In this document: positions 1 to 7,065 of the stretch, piece after piece | How positions within the stretch are numbered: position 1 is the first letter of the stretch | Layout of the letters: each line of letters starts with the position of its first letter | Source of the DNA: Verrucomicrobiota bacterium | Lineage (GTDB): Bacteria > Verrucomicrobiota > Verrucomicrobiia > Limisphaerales > JADLHS01 | Reading direction: 5' to 3' | DNA length: 11,185 bases | NCBI GenBank assembly: GCA_004297495.1 | Contig: SCTL01000863.1 | Coordinates: 1 to 11,185, forward strand | Translations under genes and position numbers: made by a program | Notes under the pieces: generated by a model | Told to the model about the DNA's origin: nothing | Database searches by the model: none | What the model saw: the letters and a program-made list of their open reading frames with translations, nothing else

Positions 1-2130
1 CGGCGTGTAAGTGAACGCGCCGGAGTTCGTGTCGAAGCCGGAAATCACGCCATTCGTCGGCGCAGTCAGAATGGCGAAGATGAAGTTCGTGCTATCCACG
101 TCCGTCGCCGCGAGCAGGAGATTGGTCGCCGAGTCCTCGGGCGTGGTGACCGTCTGGTCGTTCGCAAACGGCGCATCATTGACGGGAAGAACGGTCACGA
201 GGAAGGAGTCGCTGGCGGTGGCGCCGAATTCATCGGTGAGTGTGAGCGTTACGTGGGTGGTGCCGGAGAGATTCGTCGTCGGCGTGAGTGTGAGTGTGCG
301 ATTGGTGTCAGATCCGGCGAGGACGATTTGGTTTGTCGGCAGCAACAGCGTGTTGGTCGAAGTGATCACGAGCAGGAGATTGGTCGCGGGTGTTTCGCGG
401 TCGGCCATGATGAACGGGAGCGGGCCGATGACCACGTCTTCATCGTTCGTTTGATCGGTAATGTGCGAAAGCATGGGCGGATCGTTGACGAGAACCGAGA
501 CGAGGGCGGAGGCGGTGCCGCCGTGACCGTCGCTGTTGGTGTAAGTGATGGTGGCGTAGCCGAAGAAGTTGCTGCTCGGAGTAAAGAGCAGATTGGTCTC
601 ATCGAGGATGGAAACAGTGCCGTGAGTCGTGTCGGCGCCGAGGAGCGTGAGGGCATCGCCTTCCACATCGAAGTCGTTCAGCAGTGGGCTGATGGTGACG
701 GGAGTGTTTTCGAGTGTCGCGGCGGAATCATCGTATGCAATCGGCGGATCGTTCATCGGCGTGATGGTCACGGTGAACGAGCGACTGACCACATTGTTGG
801 ACGCCTGTCCATCATTGACCGTCACGGTGATGGTGACCGTGCCAAAGGCGTTGGTCGCCGAGGCGAAACTCAGCGTGCCCGTCGCATCCGGGCTGGAGTA
901 AGTGATCGTCGGCGCGGGAATAATCGCCGGATCGCTGGAACTCACGGTCACGGTGAGCGTGTCGGTTTCATTCGACGCGCCAGTGCTGATGCCGGTCAGA
1001 TAAACGATTTGTGTTCCGGCGTCCTCCAGCAACGCCCAGTTGGTCAGGCTGTTCAACGTCGGCACGTCGTTCACTGGACTAACGATGATGCTCACCAAAC
1101 CCGTCGCGCTGCCGCCGCGGCCATCAGCGATGCTGTAAGTGAAATTGTCCGCGCCAAAATAATTCGTCGCAGGCGTGTAGGTGACCGTGCCATTGGCGTT
1201 GGAGGTGACGATGCCGTTGGTGGCCTGAGTGAAGCCGGTCCATTTCAAAACGTCGCCGTCCGCGTCGGTGTCATTCGCCAGCAGATTGAGCGTCGCCGTG
1301 GAATCCTCCGCCAGCGTCACGGCATCCGCGTTTGCCACCGGCACATGGTTCGTGGGCACGAACAGGAGGTTTAGTCCGTTGGTGACGATGCCTTGATTGA
1401 AGGACCATTGCAGGTTGCGCCCGTTGCTCTGGCCGCTGGTGTCGCGGATGCCCACGGTCGCGCTGATGCCGAGCGTGGCGATCGGCGGATTGGTGGCATC
1501 ATCGGAAACCACCGTGTCCAGATAGGAGCAGAGGATGTTTCCGCTGCCTTCAAAAAACCGGACCTCGAAGATCACGAAGTCACTGCCCGGCCCATAGACT
1601 GGAATAACCTTGTTCCATTGCACGATGAACTGCCGGCTGCCCGCTGTGCCGGTGGTCTTGTAATAGACGCCATCCGCGCCAAACAGTGGCGAGTACCAGT
1701 CATCCCACAAAACGGCGATGCACGGCTGGTTGTTGGTCGGCGAAGTGGTGGTCAAATTGACGTTGGTCGGGTCCATGCTCGGCGACCCGAACGTCATCAA
1801 TCCATTCACGTTGAAAGAAACATTGGTGTAGTTCGTTCCGTAGAAAGGGAAGGCGAACCCAATGTTCGTCACGGTGAATGCCTGGTCATCGGTGCCTTGC
1901 CACAAAACATGCTGGTTGGTTGTGAAGGCGATTTGGGAAAAAGCGAAATTCGTTGTGGGCAGCACGGTGTAGCCAGACGCGTCCGGCCCGGGCGCGACGG
2001 CGGCCGACAACGAGGATGCCACAAGGAAAAAACCGCCCGCTATCAATGGCTGTAGTGGATTGGCTTTACCTCGTTTTTGACTCTGGCCGGCGTTACTGGT
2101 TTTACATCGCTCTCGAACGTCTCCCGCCAT
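1..2130 (-). CDS. Secreted cadherin/Ig-like tandem-repeat protein, N-terminal 710 codons (3' end beyond the left edge)
   Basis: The minus strand is open from an ATG at 2130-2128 to position 1 without a stop, so the gene is cut by the window edge. Residues 19-46 have a basic stretch (QKRGK) then a hydrophobic run ending SLSAAVA, a typical signal peptide. Residues ~55-245 resemble the nidogen-like/bacterial extracellular beta domain: a FPFYGTNYTNVSFNVNGLM stretch, later VLWDDWY and QFIVQWNKV. From ~264 onward come cadherin-like or tandem-95 type repeats at about 264-355, 357-457, 458-550, 551-652 and 653-710+. They carry hallmarks such as LLANDTDADGD, YTPATNYFGADNFTYSIADG and the linker VNDxP. 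Such proteins are usually exported or surface attached, in adhesion or matrix roles; the exact function is unknown. The start is uncertain: ATG 2130 leaves a long N-region, and a TTG shortly before the hydrophobic segment is an alternative. Long plus-strand frames here are antisense shadows. Confidence 0.88.
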   Translation of the reverse strand, partial: MAGDVRERCKTSNAGQSQKRGKANPLQPLIAGGFFLVASSLSAAVAPGPDASGYTVLPTTNFAFSQIAFTTNQHVLWQGTDDQAFTVTNIGFAFPFYGTNYTNVSFNVNGLMTFGSPSMDPTNVNLTTTSPTNNQPCIAVLWDDWYSPLFGADGVYYKTTGTAGSRQFIVQWNKVIPVYGPGSDFVIFEVRFFEGSGNILCSYLDTVVSDDATNPPIATLGISATVGIRDTSGQSNGRNLQWSFNQGIVTNGLNLLFVPTNHVPVANADAVTLAEDSTATLNLLANDTDADGDVLKWTGFTQATNGIVTSNANGTVTYTPATNYFGADNFTYSIADGRGGSATGLVSIIVSPVNDVPTLNSLTNWALLEDAGTQIVYLTGISTGASNETDTLTVTVSSSDPAIIPAPTITYSSPDATGTLSFASATNAFGTVTITVTVNDGQASNNVVSRSFTVTITPMNDPPIAYDDSAATLENTPVTISPLLNDFDVEGDALTLLGADTTHGTVSILDETNLLFTPSSNFFGYATITYTNSDGHGGTASALVSVLVNDPPMLSHITDQTNDEDVVIGPLPFIMADRETPATNLLLVITSTNTLLLPTNQIVLAGSDTNRTLTLTPTTNLSGTTHVTLTLTDEFGATASDSFLVTVLPVNDAPFANDQTVTTPEDSATNLLLAATDVDSTNFIFAILTAPTNGVISGFDTNSGAFTYTP

Positions 2131-2372
2131 TTGTTTGGTACTTCCTAACCCCTTCTGAACGACTCGGGGACTTGAGTTCACTACAACCGACCCCCCGGGG
2201 AAATGCAAGGTTCAGTTATTCGCAAAATTACGGACACCTTTTCTCGTCAGCCAAGGCGAGTCGAACGCACGACAACCTTCCTCCGGTTCGAATTCTTCCG
2301 CCGCCGCTTCGTCCTAAAAATGGTTTTGAAGCCTCGTGGGCTTCGGATAGATTGAATCCAGATTCAAATGCC
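2131..2372. other. Divergent intergenic spacer between the repeat protein and the discoidin gene
   Basis: This 242-bp stretch separates two genes read in opposite directions, so promoters for both should lie here, but I see no convincing -35/-10 pair on either strand. It holds small hairpins: CTCG/CGAG at 2243-2260, GTCG/CGAC at 2260-2273, and a 6-bp stem GAAGCC/GGCTTC at 2328-2344. A perfect palindrome sits next to the downstream start and is listed separately. A minus-strand frame runs through part of it but resembles no protein family. Confidence 0.5.
2352..2367. promoter_or_regulatory. Perfect palindrome upstream of the discoidin-gene start (candidate operator)
   Basis: TTGAATCCAGATTCAA is a 7-bp inverted repeat (TTGAATC/GATTCAA) around a CA centre. 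It ends five bases before the ATG at 2373, where a ribosome-binding site would normally lie, and no Shine-Dalgarno-like sequence is visible there. The size and symmetry fit a dimeric repressor site, or a small hairpin masking the start. The regulatory role is inference from position and symmetry only. Confidence 0.35.
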
Positions 2373-3059
2373 ATGACTAACAAGCTCATCTCCGTTTCGC
2401 CGCTGCTCTTCGCGCTGACTTTATCCGCCGGTTCACCTCGCGCATTTGCCGCTGAACCCGCCGGCAAGGAAGCCCTGAAACTTCAACTGCCCGCTCCCAC
2501 GCTCAAAGGCACACCCGAGGAACTGCCGACCGGCCCGAACATCGAGCCTTACACCGACAAGCCGCGCCCCGATTTCCTCGCGCCCGCCGGCGTGAAAAAT
2601 GTCGCCGCCGGCAAACCCGTCACCAGCAGCGTCAAGCCGTTCACCGGCGAGTTGAGCCAGCTCACCGACGGCAAAAAGGAAGCCTTCGACTACGATTGCA
2701 TCGAGATGAAGAAAGGTTCGCAATGGGTTCAGATTGACCTCGGCGAATCCTTCGCGATCCACGCCATCGCGCTGTGGCATGACCATCGTTACATCCAGGT
2801 CATGCGCGACGTGATCGTGCAAGTCTCGGACGATCCCGAATTCAAAACCGGCGTGACCACGATCTTCAACAACGACTCCGACAACTCCTCCAGCCTCGGT
2901 GTCGGCACGGACCGCGAATATTTCGAGACGCGCTACGGTCGCGTGATTGACGGCAAGGGCGTGAAAGCCCGCTACGTCCGCGGCTACACCAAAGGCGGCA
3001 GCCTCAGCGCGCTGAACTGCTGGCAGGAAATTGAAGTTTACGCGCTCCCGGCCAAATGA
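2373..3059 (+). CDS. Secreted discoidin (F5/8 type C) domain protein
   Basis: The gene encodes 228 residues. MTNKLISVSPLLFALTLSAG followed by a run ending AFAAE looks like a cleavable signal peptide, so the protein is exported. A proline-rich linker (residues ~30-70) precedes a single beta-sandwich domain resembling F5/8 type C (discoidin) at ~73-226. Its features include GKPVTSSV, the LTDGKKEAF segment, SQWVQIDLGES, HAIALWHDH, and the closing strand WQEIEVYAL. Such domains usually bind carbohydrate or other surface ligands; no catalytic module is present. The start at ATG 2373 is chosen because the signal peptide begins there; the frame continues upstream to 1953 but without protein-like features. 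Its TGA overlaps the ATG of the downstream glycosyltransferase gene (ATGA), which suggests co-translation. The ligand is unknown. Confidence 0.85.
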   Translation: MTNKLISVSPLLFALTLSAGSPRAFAAEPAGKEALKLQLPAPTLKGTPEELPTGPNIEPYTDKPRPDFLAPAGVKNVAAGKPVTSSVKPFTGELSQLTDGKKEAFDYDCIEMKKGSQWVQIDLGESFAIHAIALWHDHRYIQVMRDVIVQVSDDPEFKTGVTTIFNNDSDNSSSLGVGTDREYFETRYGRVIDGKGVKARYVRGYTKGGSLSALNCWQEIEVYALPAK

Positions 3060-4714
3060 ACCGACTCAGCGCACTGGCGTTGCTGCTCGCAATCGTCGGC
3101 GCGCTGGCTTTGCGTCTCCCGCACCTCGACGCCCGACCACTGCACAACGATGAAGCGGTCAACGCCATCAAACTCGCCGCGCTGATTGATCACGGCGAAT
3201 ACGCCTACGATCCACACGAATATCACGGGCCGGCGCTGCATTATTTTTCGCGCGCCATCCTCTGGTTCGCCGGCGTCAAAAACAGCTCGCAACTGAACGA
3301 CATCACCCTGCGCCTCACGCCCGTGGCTTTTGGTGCCGGGTTGATCCTGCTCCTGATTCTGTTTGCCGATGGTTTGGGTTCCACCGCCATCCTCTGCGCC
3401 GCAATCTTTCTCGCCATCTCGCCGGCGATGGTTTTTTACAGCCGCTACTTCATTCATGAAATGCTGCTCGTATTTTTCACCGCGCTCACAATCGGCGCGG
3501 GCTGGCGCTACGTGCAAACACGACTCGCCCGCTGGGCGGTTGTTGCCGGCGCGGGCGGTGGTCTGATGTGGGCGACGAAGGAAACTTTCGTCCTGCAACT
3601 CGCCGCCATGTTCATCGCCGCGATACTCACGTGGCAATGGGAACGCCGCCGCTCGCTCGGCGACTCCTCCCTCTCCCCGTCCGACGGGGAGAGGGCCGGG
3701 GTGAGGGGCAATCTGCTTACCGCCACCACTTGGTTGCATATCTCGCTCGCAGTTTTCACGATGCTTCTCGTCTGGCTCGCCTTCTTCAGTTCCTTCTTCA
3801 CGCACTGGCGGGCACTCGAAGATTCCTTCCGCACTTACCAGCCTTGGCTCGTTCGCGTCGGCGGCGACTCGCCGCATTTGCATCCCTGGAATTTTTATCT
3901 GGAACGGCTCGCCTGGCATCCCGGCAAACACGTCGTGTGGAGCGAAGGCTTGATACTCCTGCTCGCCTTGATCGGCGCGGGCGTTTCGTTGTTCGGAAAG
4001 AAATCTTCGCTGCACCACTTCCTCGCGCTCTACACGATTTTGCTCGCGGCGATTTACAGCGCCATCTCCTACAAAACGCCGTGGTGTCTGCTGGGTTTTC
4101 TTTACGGAATGGTTTTGCTCGCCGGCATCGGCGCGGAAACTCTTTGGGGACTCTGCCACTCGCGCCGACTCCGCTGGCTCACGATTTCAGTTCTAAGCGT
4201 GTTGGCGATTCAACTCACGGCTCAGTCTTGGCGCACATCCGTGACGCAAGCCACGAACCGGCGCAATCCCTACGCCTACGCCCAGACGCTGCCGCCCGCG
4301 CGTGAATTGGTCGAGCGCATCGAGGCCCTCGCGAAAATTCATCCCGCCGGTCACGCGATGACCGTGAAGGTGATCTCGCCGGAAAGTTACTGGCCGTTGC
4401 CGTGGTATCTGCGCGACTACTCGCGCGTCGGTTGGTGGGATCAACTCCCGTCCGATGCGCTCGCGCCGGTCGTCGTCGTCTCGGCCAATCTCCACGCCGC
4501 ACTCGACGAGCAGACTGACAAGCGTTGGTTGATGGTCGGCTACTACGAGATTCGTCCGCAGGTTTTCTTTGAACTCTACGTCGAGCTTGAGCTTTGGAAA
4601 AAATACATCAGCACATTGCCTCCGCCGACCGACTCGCCTTCGGAACTCGGCGAAGGAAACTGGCGGCGCGCGCCCGTCCCGGGCGCAGCGACCTCGCATC
4701 GAAAAGCAACTTAG
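3056..4714 (+). CDS. Agl23-like polytopic membrane glycosyltransferase (TIGR03663-type, GT-C fold)
   Basis: The gene encodes 552 residues with about ten hydrophobic segments spread over residues 4-390. After the first (residues 4-21) comes LRLPHLDARPLHNDEAV; D32-E33 form the acidic pair that GT-C and PMT-like glycosyltransferases keep in their first external loop. This is followed by GEYAYDPHEYHGPALHYF, highly characteristic of the 'flippase activity-associated protein Agl23' family. Members are thought to use lipid-linked sugars at the membrane; the acceptor here is unknown. The C-terminal ~160 residues form a soluble domain. Two oddities stand out. Residues ~202-220 are encoded by an in-frame REP palindrome in a loop between membrane segments. 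The last ~30 residues (from PPPTDSPSELGEGN) look like read-through into inverted repeats rather than folded protein. The gene overlaps the discoidin gene by four bases. Confidence 0.85.
   Translation: MNRLSALALLLAIVGALALRLPHLDARPLHNDEAVNAIKLAALIDHGEYAYDPHEYHGPALHYFSRAILWFAGVKNSSQLNDITLRLTPVAFGAGLILLLILFADGLGSTAILCAAIFLAISPAMVFYSRYFIHEMLLVFFTALTIGAGWRYVQTRLARWAVVAGAGGGLMWATKETFVLQLAAMFIAAILTWQWERRRSLGDSSLSPSDGERAGVRGNLLTATTWLHISLAVFTMLLVWLAFFSSFFTHWRALEDSFRTYQPWLVRVGGDSPHLHPWNFYLERLAWHPGKHVVWSEGLILLLALIGAGVSLFGKKSSLHHFLALYTILLAAIYSAISYKTPWCLLGFLYGMVLLAGIGAETLWGLCHSRRLRWLTISVLSVLAIQLTAQSWRTSVTQATNRRNPYAYAQTLPPARELVERIEALAKIHPAGHAMTVKVISPESYWPLPWYLRDYSRVGWWDQLPSDALAPVVVVSANLHAALDEQTDKRWLMVGYYEIRPQVFFELYVELELWKKYISTLPPPTDSPSELGEGNWRRAPVPGAATSHRKAT
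3669..3695. repeat. REP-type palindrome inside the glycosyltransferase gene
   Basis: CCCTCTCCCCGTC pairs perfectly with GACGGGGAGAGGG around one central base. It is followed by CCGGGGTGAGGGG (3696-3708). This matches my recollection of a widespread bacterial intergenic REP motif that is often mis-translated as 'SPSDGERAGVRG' on one strand and 'LTPALSPSDGERE' on the other. Here it is translated in frame as SLSPSDGERAGVRGN. It probably inserted in a tolerant loop of the membrane protein. Confidence 0.85.
4637..4686. repeat. Inverted-repeat cluster at the 3' end of the glycosyltransferase gene
   Basis: There are two hairpins: CCTTCG/CGAAGG (4637-4642 with 4651-4656), and GCGCCCG/CGGGCGC with a 3-base loop (4670-4686). 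They encode the unusual C-terminal tail of the upstream protein. No T-run follows, so intrinsic termination is not well supported. They may be another inserted palindromic repeat, or a transcript 3'-end stabiliser. Confidence 0.5.
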
Positions 4715-4785
4715 GAACGCATCGCAGTTTTCTGACCGCCAGTTGCTGTGGCCGAGGACGAACAAGCTCTGGACACGATCAGGCG

Positions 4786-4791
4786 TTGACA
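4786..4791 (+). promoter_or_regulatory. Possible -35 element for the binding-protein gene
   Basis: TTGACA is an exact sigma70-type -35 hexamer in the 227-bp gap between the glycosyltransferase and the sugar-binding-protein gene. At the expected 16-17-base spacing the -10 candidates (TTGGTT, TGGTTT) are poor. A small palindrome TTCAAcTTGAA lies at 4812-4822. The rest of the gap (4715-4941) shows nothing recognisable. Low confidence. Confidence 0.2.
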
Positions 4792-4941
4792 CATTTTTGA
4801 TCGGCAGTTGGTTTCAACTTGAACAAACATCCACTCTCCCAAGACTTGCCGCCGCGCCGCGCTTTGCCGACAATGCGCCGCACTGACCATTCACGAGATC
4901 GCATGAATTAACGCCGCCTCTTTCCACTCCAATCACAAACT

Positions 4942-5916
4942 ATGAAGACCAAATCATTCCTCCCCCTCCTCACCGCCTGCGCCACGCTCGCCAGCGCGAG
5001 CCTGTTCGCCGCTGATCAACTCGTTCTCGCCGCCATTCCCAAGAGCACCGGCGGTGAATTCTGGGAAACCGTCGCCAACGGCGCGAAGAAAGCCGCCAAA
5101 GACCTCGGCGTCACGCTCAAGTGGGAAGGCACCGTCACCGAGACCGAGATCGCCGAGCAGAACAAGATCATCGAGAACATGGTCAACCTCGGCGTCAAAG
5201 GCATCGCCCTCGCGCCGCTGAATCAAAAGGCCATGAAGCGCCAGGTTGAAGCCGCCGTCGCCGCGGGCATCCCGGTCGTCATCTTTGATTCCGGTGTGGA
5301 CGGCAATGCGCACTCCAGCTTCGTCGCCACGGACAACAAGAACGGCGGCGTCATCGGCGGCAAGGAACTCGTCCGGCTCGTCGGCGACAAGAAGGGCGCG
5401 AAGGTCATGTGCATGAGATTCGTGCAAGGCACGGGCAGCACCGAAGCGCGCTCGGCGGGATTCATCGAGACCGCCAAGGCTGCGGGTTTCACCGTCGCCG
5501 CCGATCCGTATCCCGACACCGGCACGATTGAAGGTTGCAAGACCGCCGCCGCCAACACGCTGGAAAAATTCGTGAAGAACGGCGCGCTTGAACTCGACGG
5601 CATCTTCGCCGCGAACCTGTATTCCACCATCGGCGTCGCGTCCGCGCTGGAAGACCTGCGCAAAGGCGGCATCAAGGTGAACGTGAAATTCGTCGGCTTC
5701 GACACCTCGAAGAAACTCGTGGAGGACGTGCAGGCCGGAAAGATTGACGCGCTGGTGGCGCAGAACCCGGAGAAGATGGGCTACCTCGCCGTCGAAACGC
5801 TCTACAAAGTCGTGAAGAAAGAAAAAGTCCCGACCATGGTGGACACCGGCACGGTGCTCGTGACGAAGGACAAGCTGGCGAATGATGCGGAGGTGAGGAA
5901 GCTCGTGGGGTTGTAG
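4942..5916 (+). CDS. Sugar ABC transporter substrate-binding protein (RbsB-like, Peripla_BP_4)
   Basis: The gene encodes 324 residues. The signal peptide MKTKSFLPLLTACATLASAS ends at FAA-D (cleavage around A24). The mature part has the two-lobe RbsB/type I periplasmic binding fold. Residues aligning with ribose-binding-protein sugar contacts are visible: F40-W41 (STGGEFW), D116 (IFDSG), R170 (TEARSAGF), N225 (AANLYSTIG), D254 (GFDTS) and Q274 (VAQNPEKMG). The second arginine that follows the first-lobe Asp in RbsB is a serine here (S117), so the sugar need not be ribose. In a normal operon an ATPase and a permease would follow. Here an HNH gene follows and only fragments of an ATPase lie beyond it, so the binding protein may be orphaned or may use components encoded elsewhere. 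No clear Shine-Dalgarno sequence precedes the ATG. Confidence 0.92.
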   Translation: MKTKSFLPLLTACATLASASLFAADQLVLAAIPKSTGGEFWETVANGAKKAAKDLGVTLKWEGTVTETEIAEQNKIIENMVNLGVKGIALAPLNQKAMKRQVEAAVAAGIPVVIFDSGVDGNAHSSFVATDNKNGGVIGGKELVRLVGDKKGAKVMCMRFVQGTGSTEARSAGFIETAKAAGFTVAADPYPDTGTIEGCKTAAANTLEKFVKNGALELDGIFAANLYSTIGVASALEDLRKGGIKVNVKFVGFDTSKKLVEDVQAGKIDALVAQNPEKMGYLAVETLYKVVKKEKVPTMVDTGTVLVTKDKLANDAEVRKLVGL

Positions 5917-5946
5917 AATTCCTAGAAACCTTCTTTCTGGCTGAAA

Positions 5947-6705
5947 ATGTTGTCCTCAAATGCGAAAGCAATTTTGCAATTGTTAGTGAATCGTATTCGC
6001 GCCGGGCGCATAACACCCGACGACGAACAGACTTTTGTAGGCTACAAAGAAGTTCACGATGAAGTGGGCATAAAGCGAATTGGATTTCAATGGGGCGCAA
6101 GTTTGAGCAAACAAGGACTTGGTGAATTGGCCCAGTGGCTTCATAAAAATGGTCGTCCGGCGATTACGGGATTGATTGTTGACCAAGCAAACTTTTCTCC
6201 GGGCGAAGGATATTACGAAGTGAATGAGCGCCCACCTGGAGATAGAGCGTGGTGGATGCACCAAGTCCGTGAAGCAGTCGTTTGGGATTGGTCTGCGGAT
6301 GTTGAAGACGACCACGTGCCAACAGAGAGCGAGCTTCAAGATTTTACTCAAGCAGTAAACGAAGGGCGCTTAGTTACAGTTTCCGTGACTGTGAGAGAAC
6401 GCTGTGAGGCGCTCAAAAAGCGTGCACGGCTTTACTATTTGAGTCCCGACGGGAAATTGCGGTGCGAAGTTTGTGGGTGGTACAAACCGAGCAATCTAAT
6501 TTCAGGCGACATCGTTGAGTTTCATCACATCCGTCCTTTAGCCAAGCTCCCGTCTGTTGGAACGCAATCCAATCTGGCAGATGCAATCAAGAGTCTCGCG
6601 CCTCTTTGTCCGTGTTGCCATCGAATTGCCCATGCGAAAAGAGATGACCGACCGTTCACATTGGACGAATTGAAACAAATGATTCCCCAATCCGCTCACG
6701 CCTGA
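5947..6705 (+). CDS. HNH endonuclease with an N-terminal restriction-associated module
   Basis: The gene encodes 252 residues without a signal peptide. The C-terminal half (~170-235) is an HNH domain: C173-x2-C176 (CEVC), then EFHHIRPL with H193-H194, then LCPCCHRIAH with C221, C224, H225 and H229. The four cysteines would bind a structural zinc; H193/H194 and H225/H229 would supply the metal-dependent nuclease site. The N-terminal ~25-95 contains YKEVHDEVGI ... LGELAQWLHKNGRPAITGL followed by a PGEGYYEV segment. This resembles a small module often seen at the front of HNH/restriction-type proteins (family recollection, not checked). Codon use and GC (about half in a sampled line) are clearly lower than in both neighbours, which suggests acquisition by transfer. 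It sits 30 bases after the binding protein and 29 bases before an ATPase remnant. The target is unknown: restriction, defence or a solitary homing-type nuclease are all possible. Confidence 0.85.
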   Translation: MLSSNAKAILQLLVNRIRAGRITPDDEQTFVGYKEVHDEVGIKRIGFQWGASLSKQGLGELAQWLHKNGRPAITGLIVDQANFSPGEGYYEVNERPPGDRAWWMHQVREAVVWDWSADVEDDHVPTESELQDFTQAVNEGRLVTVSVTVRERCEALKKRARLYYLSPDGKLRCEVCGWYKPSNLISGDIVEFHHIRPLAKLPSVGTQSNLADAIKSLAPLCPCCHRIAHAKRDDRPFTLDELKQMIPQSAHA

Positions 6706-6734
6706 TGTTCATTCTTGTTTAACTGATTAGCAAA

Positions 6735-6860
6735 ATGGCGAGCGTCACAAACAATCCTACCCGCCTCGAAATGCGCGGTGTGCGCCGGAGCTTCGGCGCG
6801 ACGAAAGCCTTGCGCGGCGGCGAACTCACCGTCGCGCCCGGCGAAGTCATGGCGCTCGGC
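6735..6860 (+). pseudogene. Truncated 5' end of a sugar ABC transporter ATPase gene (copy 1)
   Basis: The fragment starts at ATG 6735 and reads MASVTNNPTRLEMRGVRRSF, then GATKALRGGELTVAPGEVMAL. This is the N-terminus of RbsA/MglA-type ATPases up to just before the usual IGENGAGKS Walker A. At 6861 the coding sense is lost in a palindromic repeat and the frame ends at TAA 6954-6956. No Walker A, signature or Walker B motif follows, so it cannot be a working ATPase. Its position after a sugar-binding protein suggests it was the cognate ATPase before disruption. Confidence 0.8.
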
Positions 6861-7057
6861 CTTTGGAGTGCGGTGACTTGTCACCGCTTTCCGCAGGCGA
6901 CTTGTCGCCGTCAATTACCCGTCGCGCCCAAATTCGGCTCCAGCCCCGCCCACTAAGCGTAAGCCGCGGCTCATTCGTCCGCGCCGCTGCACGCGGCGCT
7001 GCCTGGCCGGCAAGTCGGCCAGGCCCAAAAGCGGCGACAAGTCGCCGCACTCCAAAG
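6861..7057. mobile_element. MITE-like element with 30-bp terminal inverted repeats
   Basis: The left arm (6861-6890, CTTTGGAGTGCGG...) and right arm (7028-7057, ...CCGCACTCCAAAG) are inverted copies with two differences in 30 positions. Each arm holds its own hairpin: GCGGTGAC/GTCACCGC on the left, GCGGCGAC/GTCGCCGC on the right. Further palindromes lie inside: GGCGAC/GTCGCC (6896-6909), GCGCCGC/GCGGCGC (6981-6999) and GCCTGGCCG/CGGCCAGGC (7001-7024). No transposase-like frame is present, so any movement would depend on an enzyme supplied elsewhere. One frame reads as ECGDLSPLSAGDLSP, which I recall as a recurrent spurious translation in Verrucomicrobiota genomes. No clear target-site duplication directly flanks the arms. 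Confidence 0.7.
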
Positions 7058-7065
7058 CTCCGTCC

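Noticed and set aside
253..1374. Long plus-strand open frame opposite the repeat protein
   Set aside because: It is Arg/Gly/Asp-rich with no recognisable motif, while the minus strand gives clear cadherin-like repeats.
2240..2300. tRNA-like motifs (GGTTCGAATTC, and GCGTTCGACTCGC on the minus strand, with small D-arm-like hairpins)
   Set aside because: No consistent T-stem, acceptor stem or anticodon arm can be formed on either strand, so this is not a tRNA gene. It might be a degenerate remnant, but this is unsupported.
3038..4159. 373-codon minus-strand frame antisense to the glycosyltransferase
   Set aside because: It contains the usual REP read-through (PHPGPLPVGRGEG) and otherwise low-sense composition; the plus strand encodes a recognised membrane-protein family.
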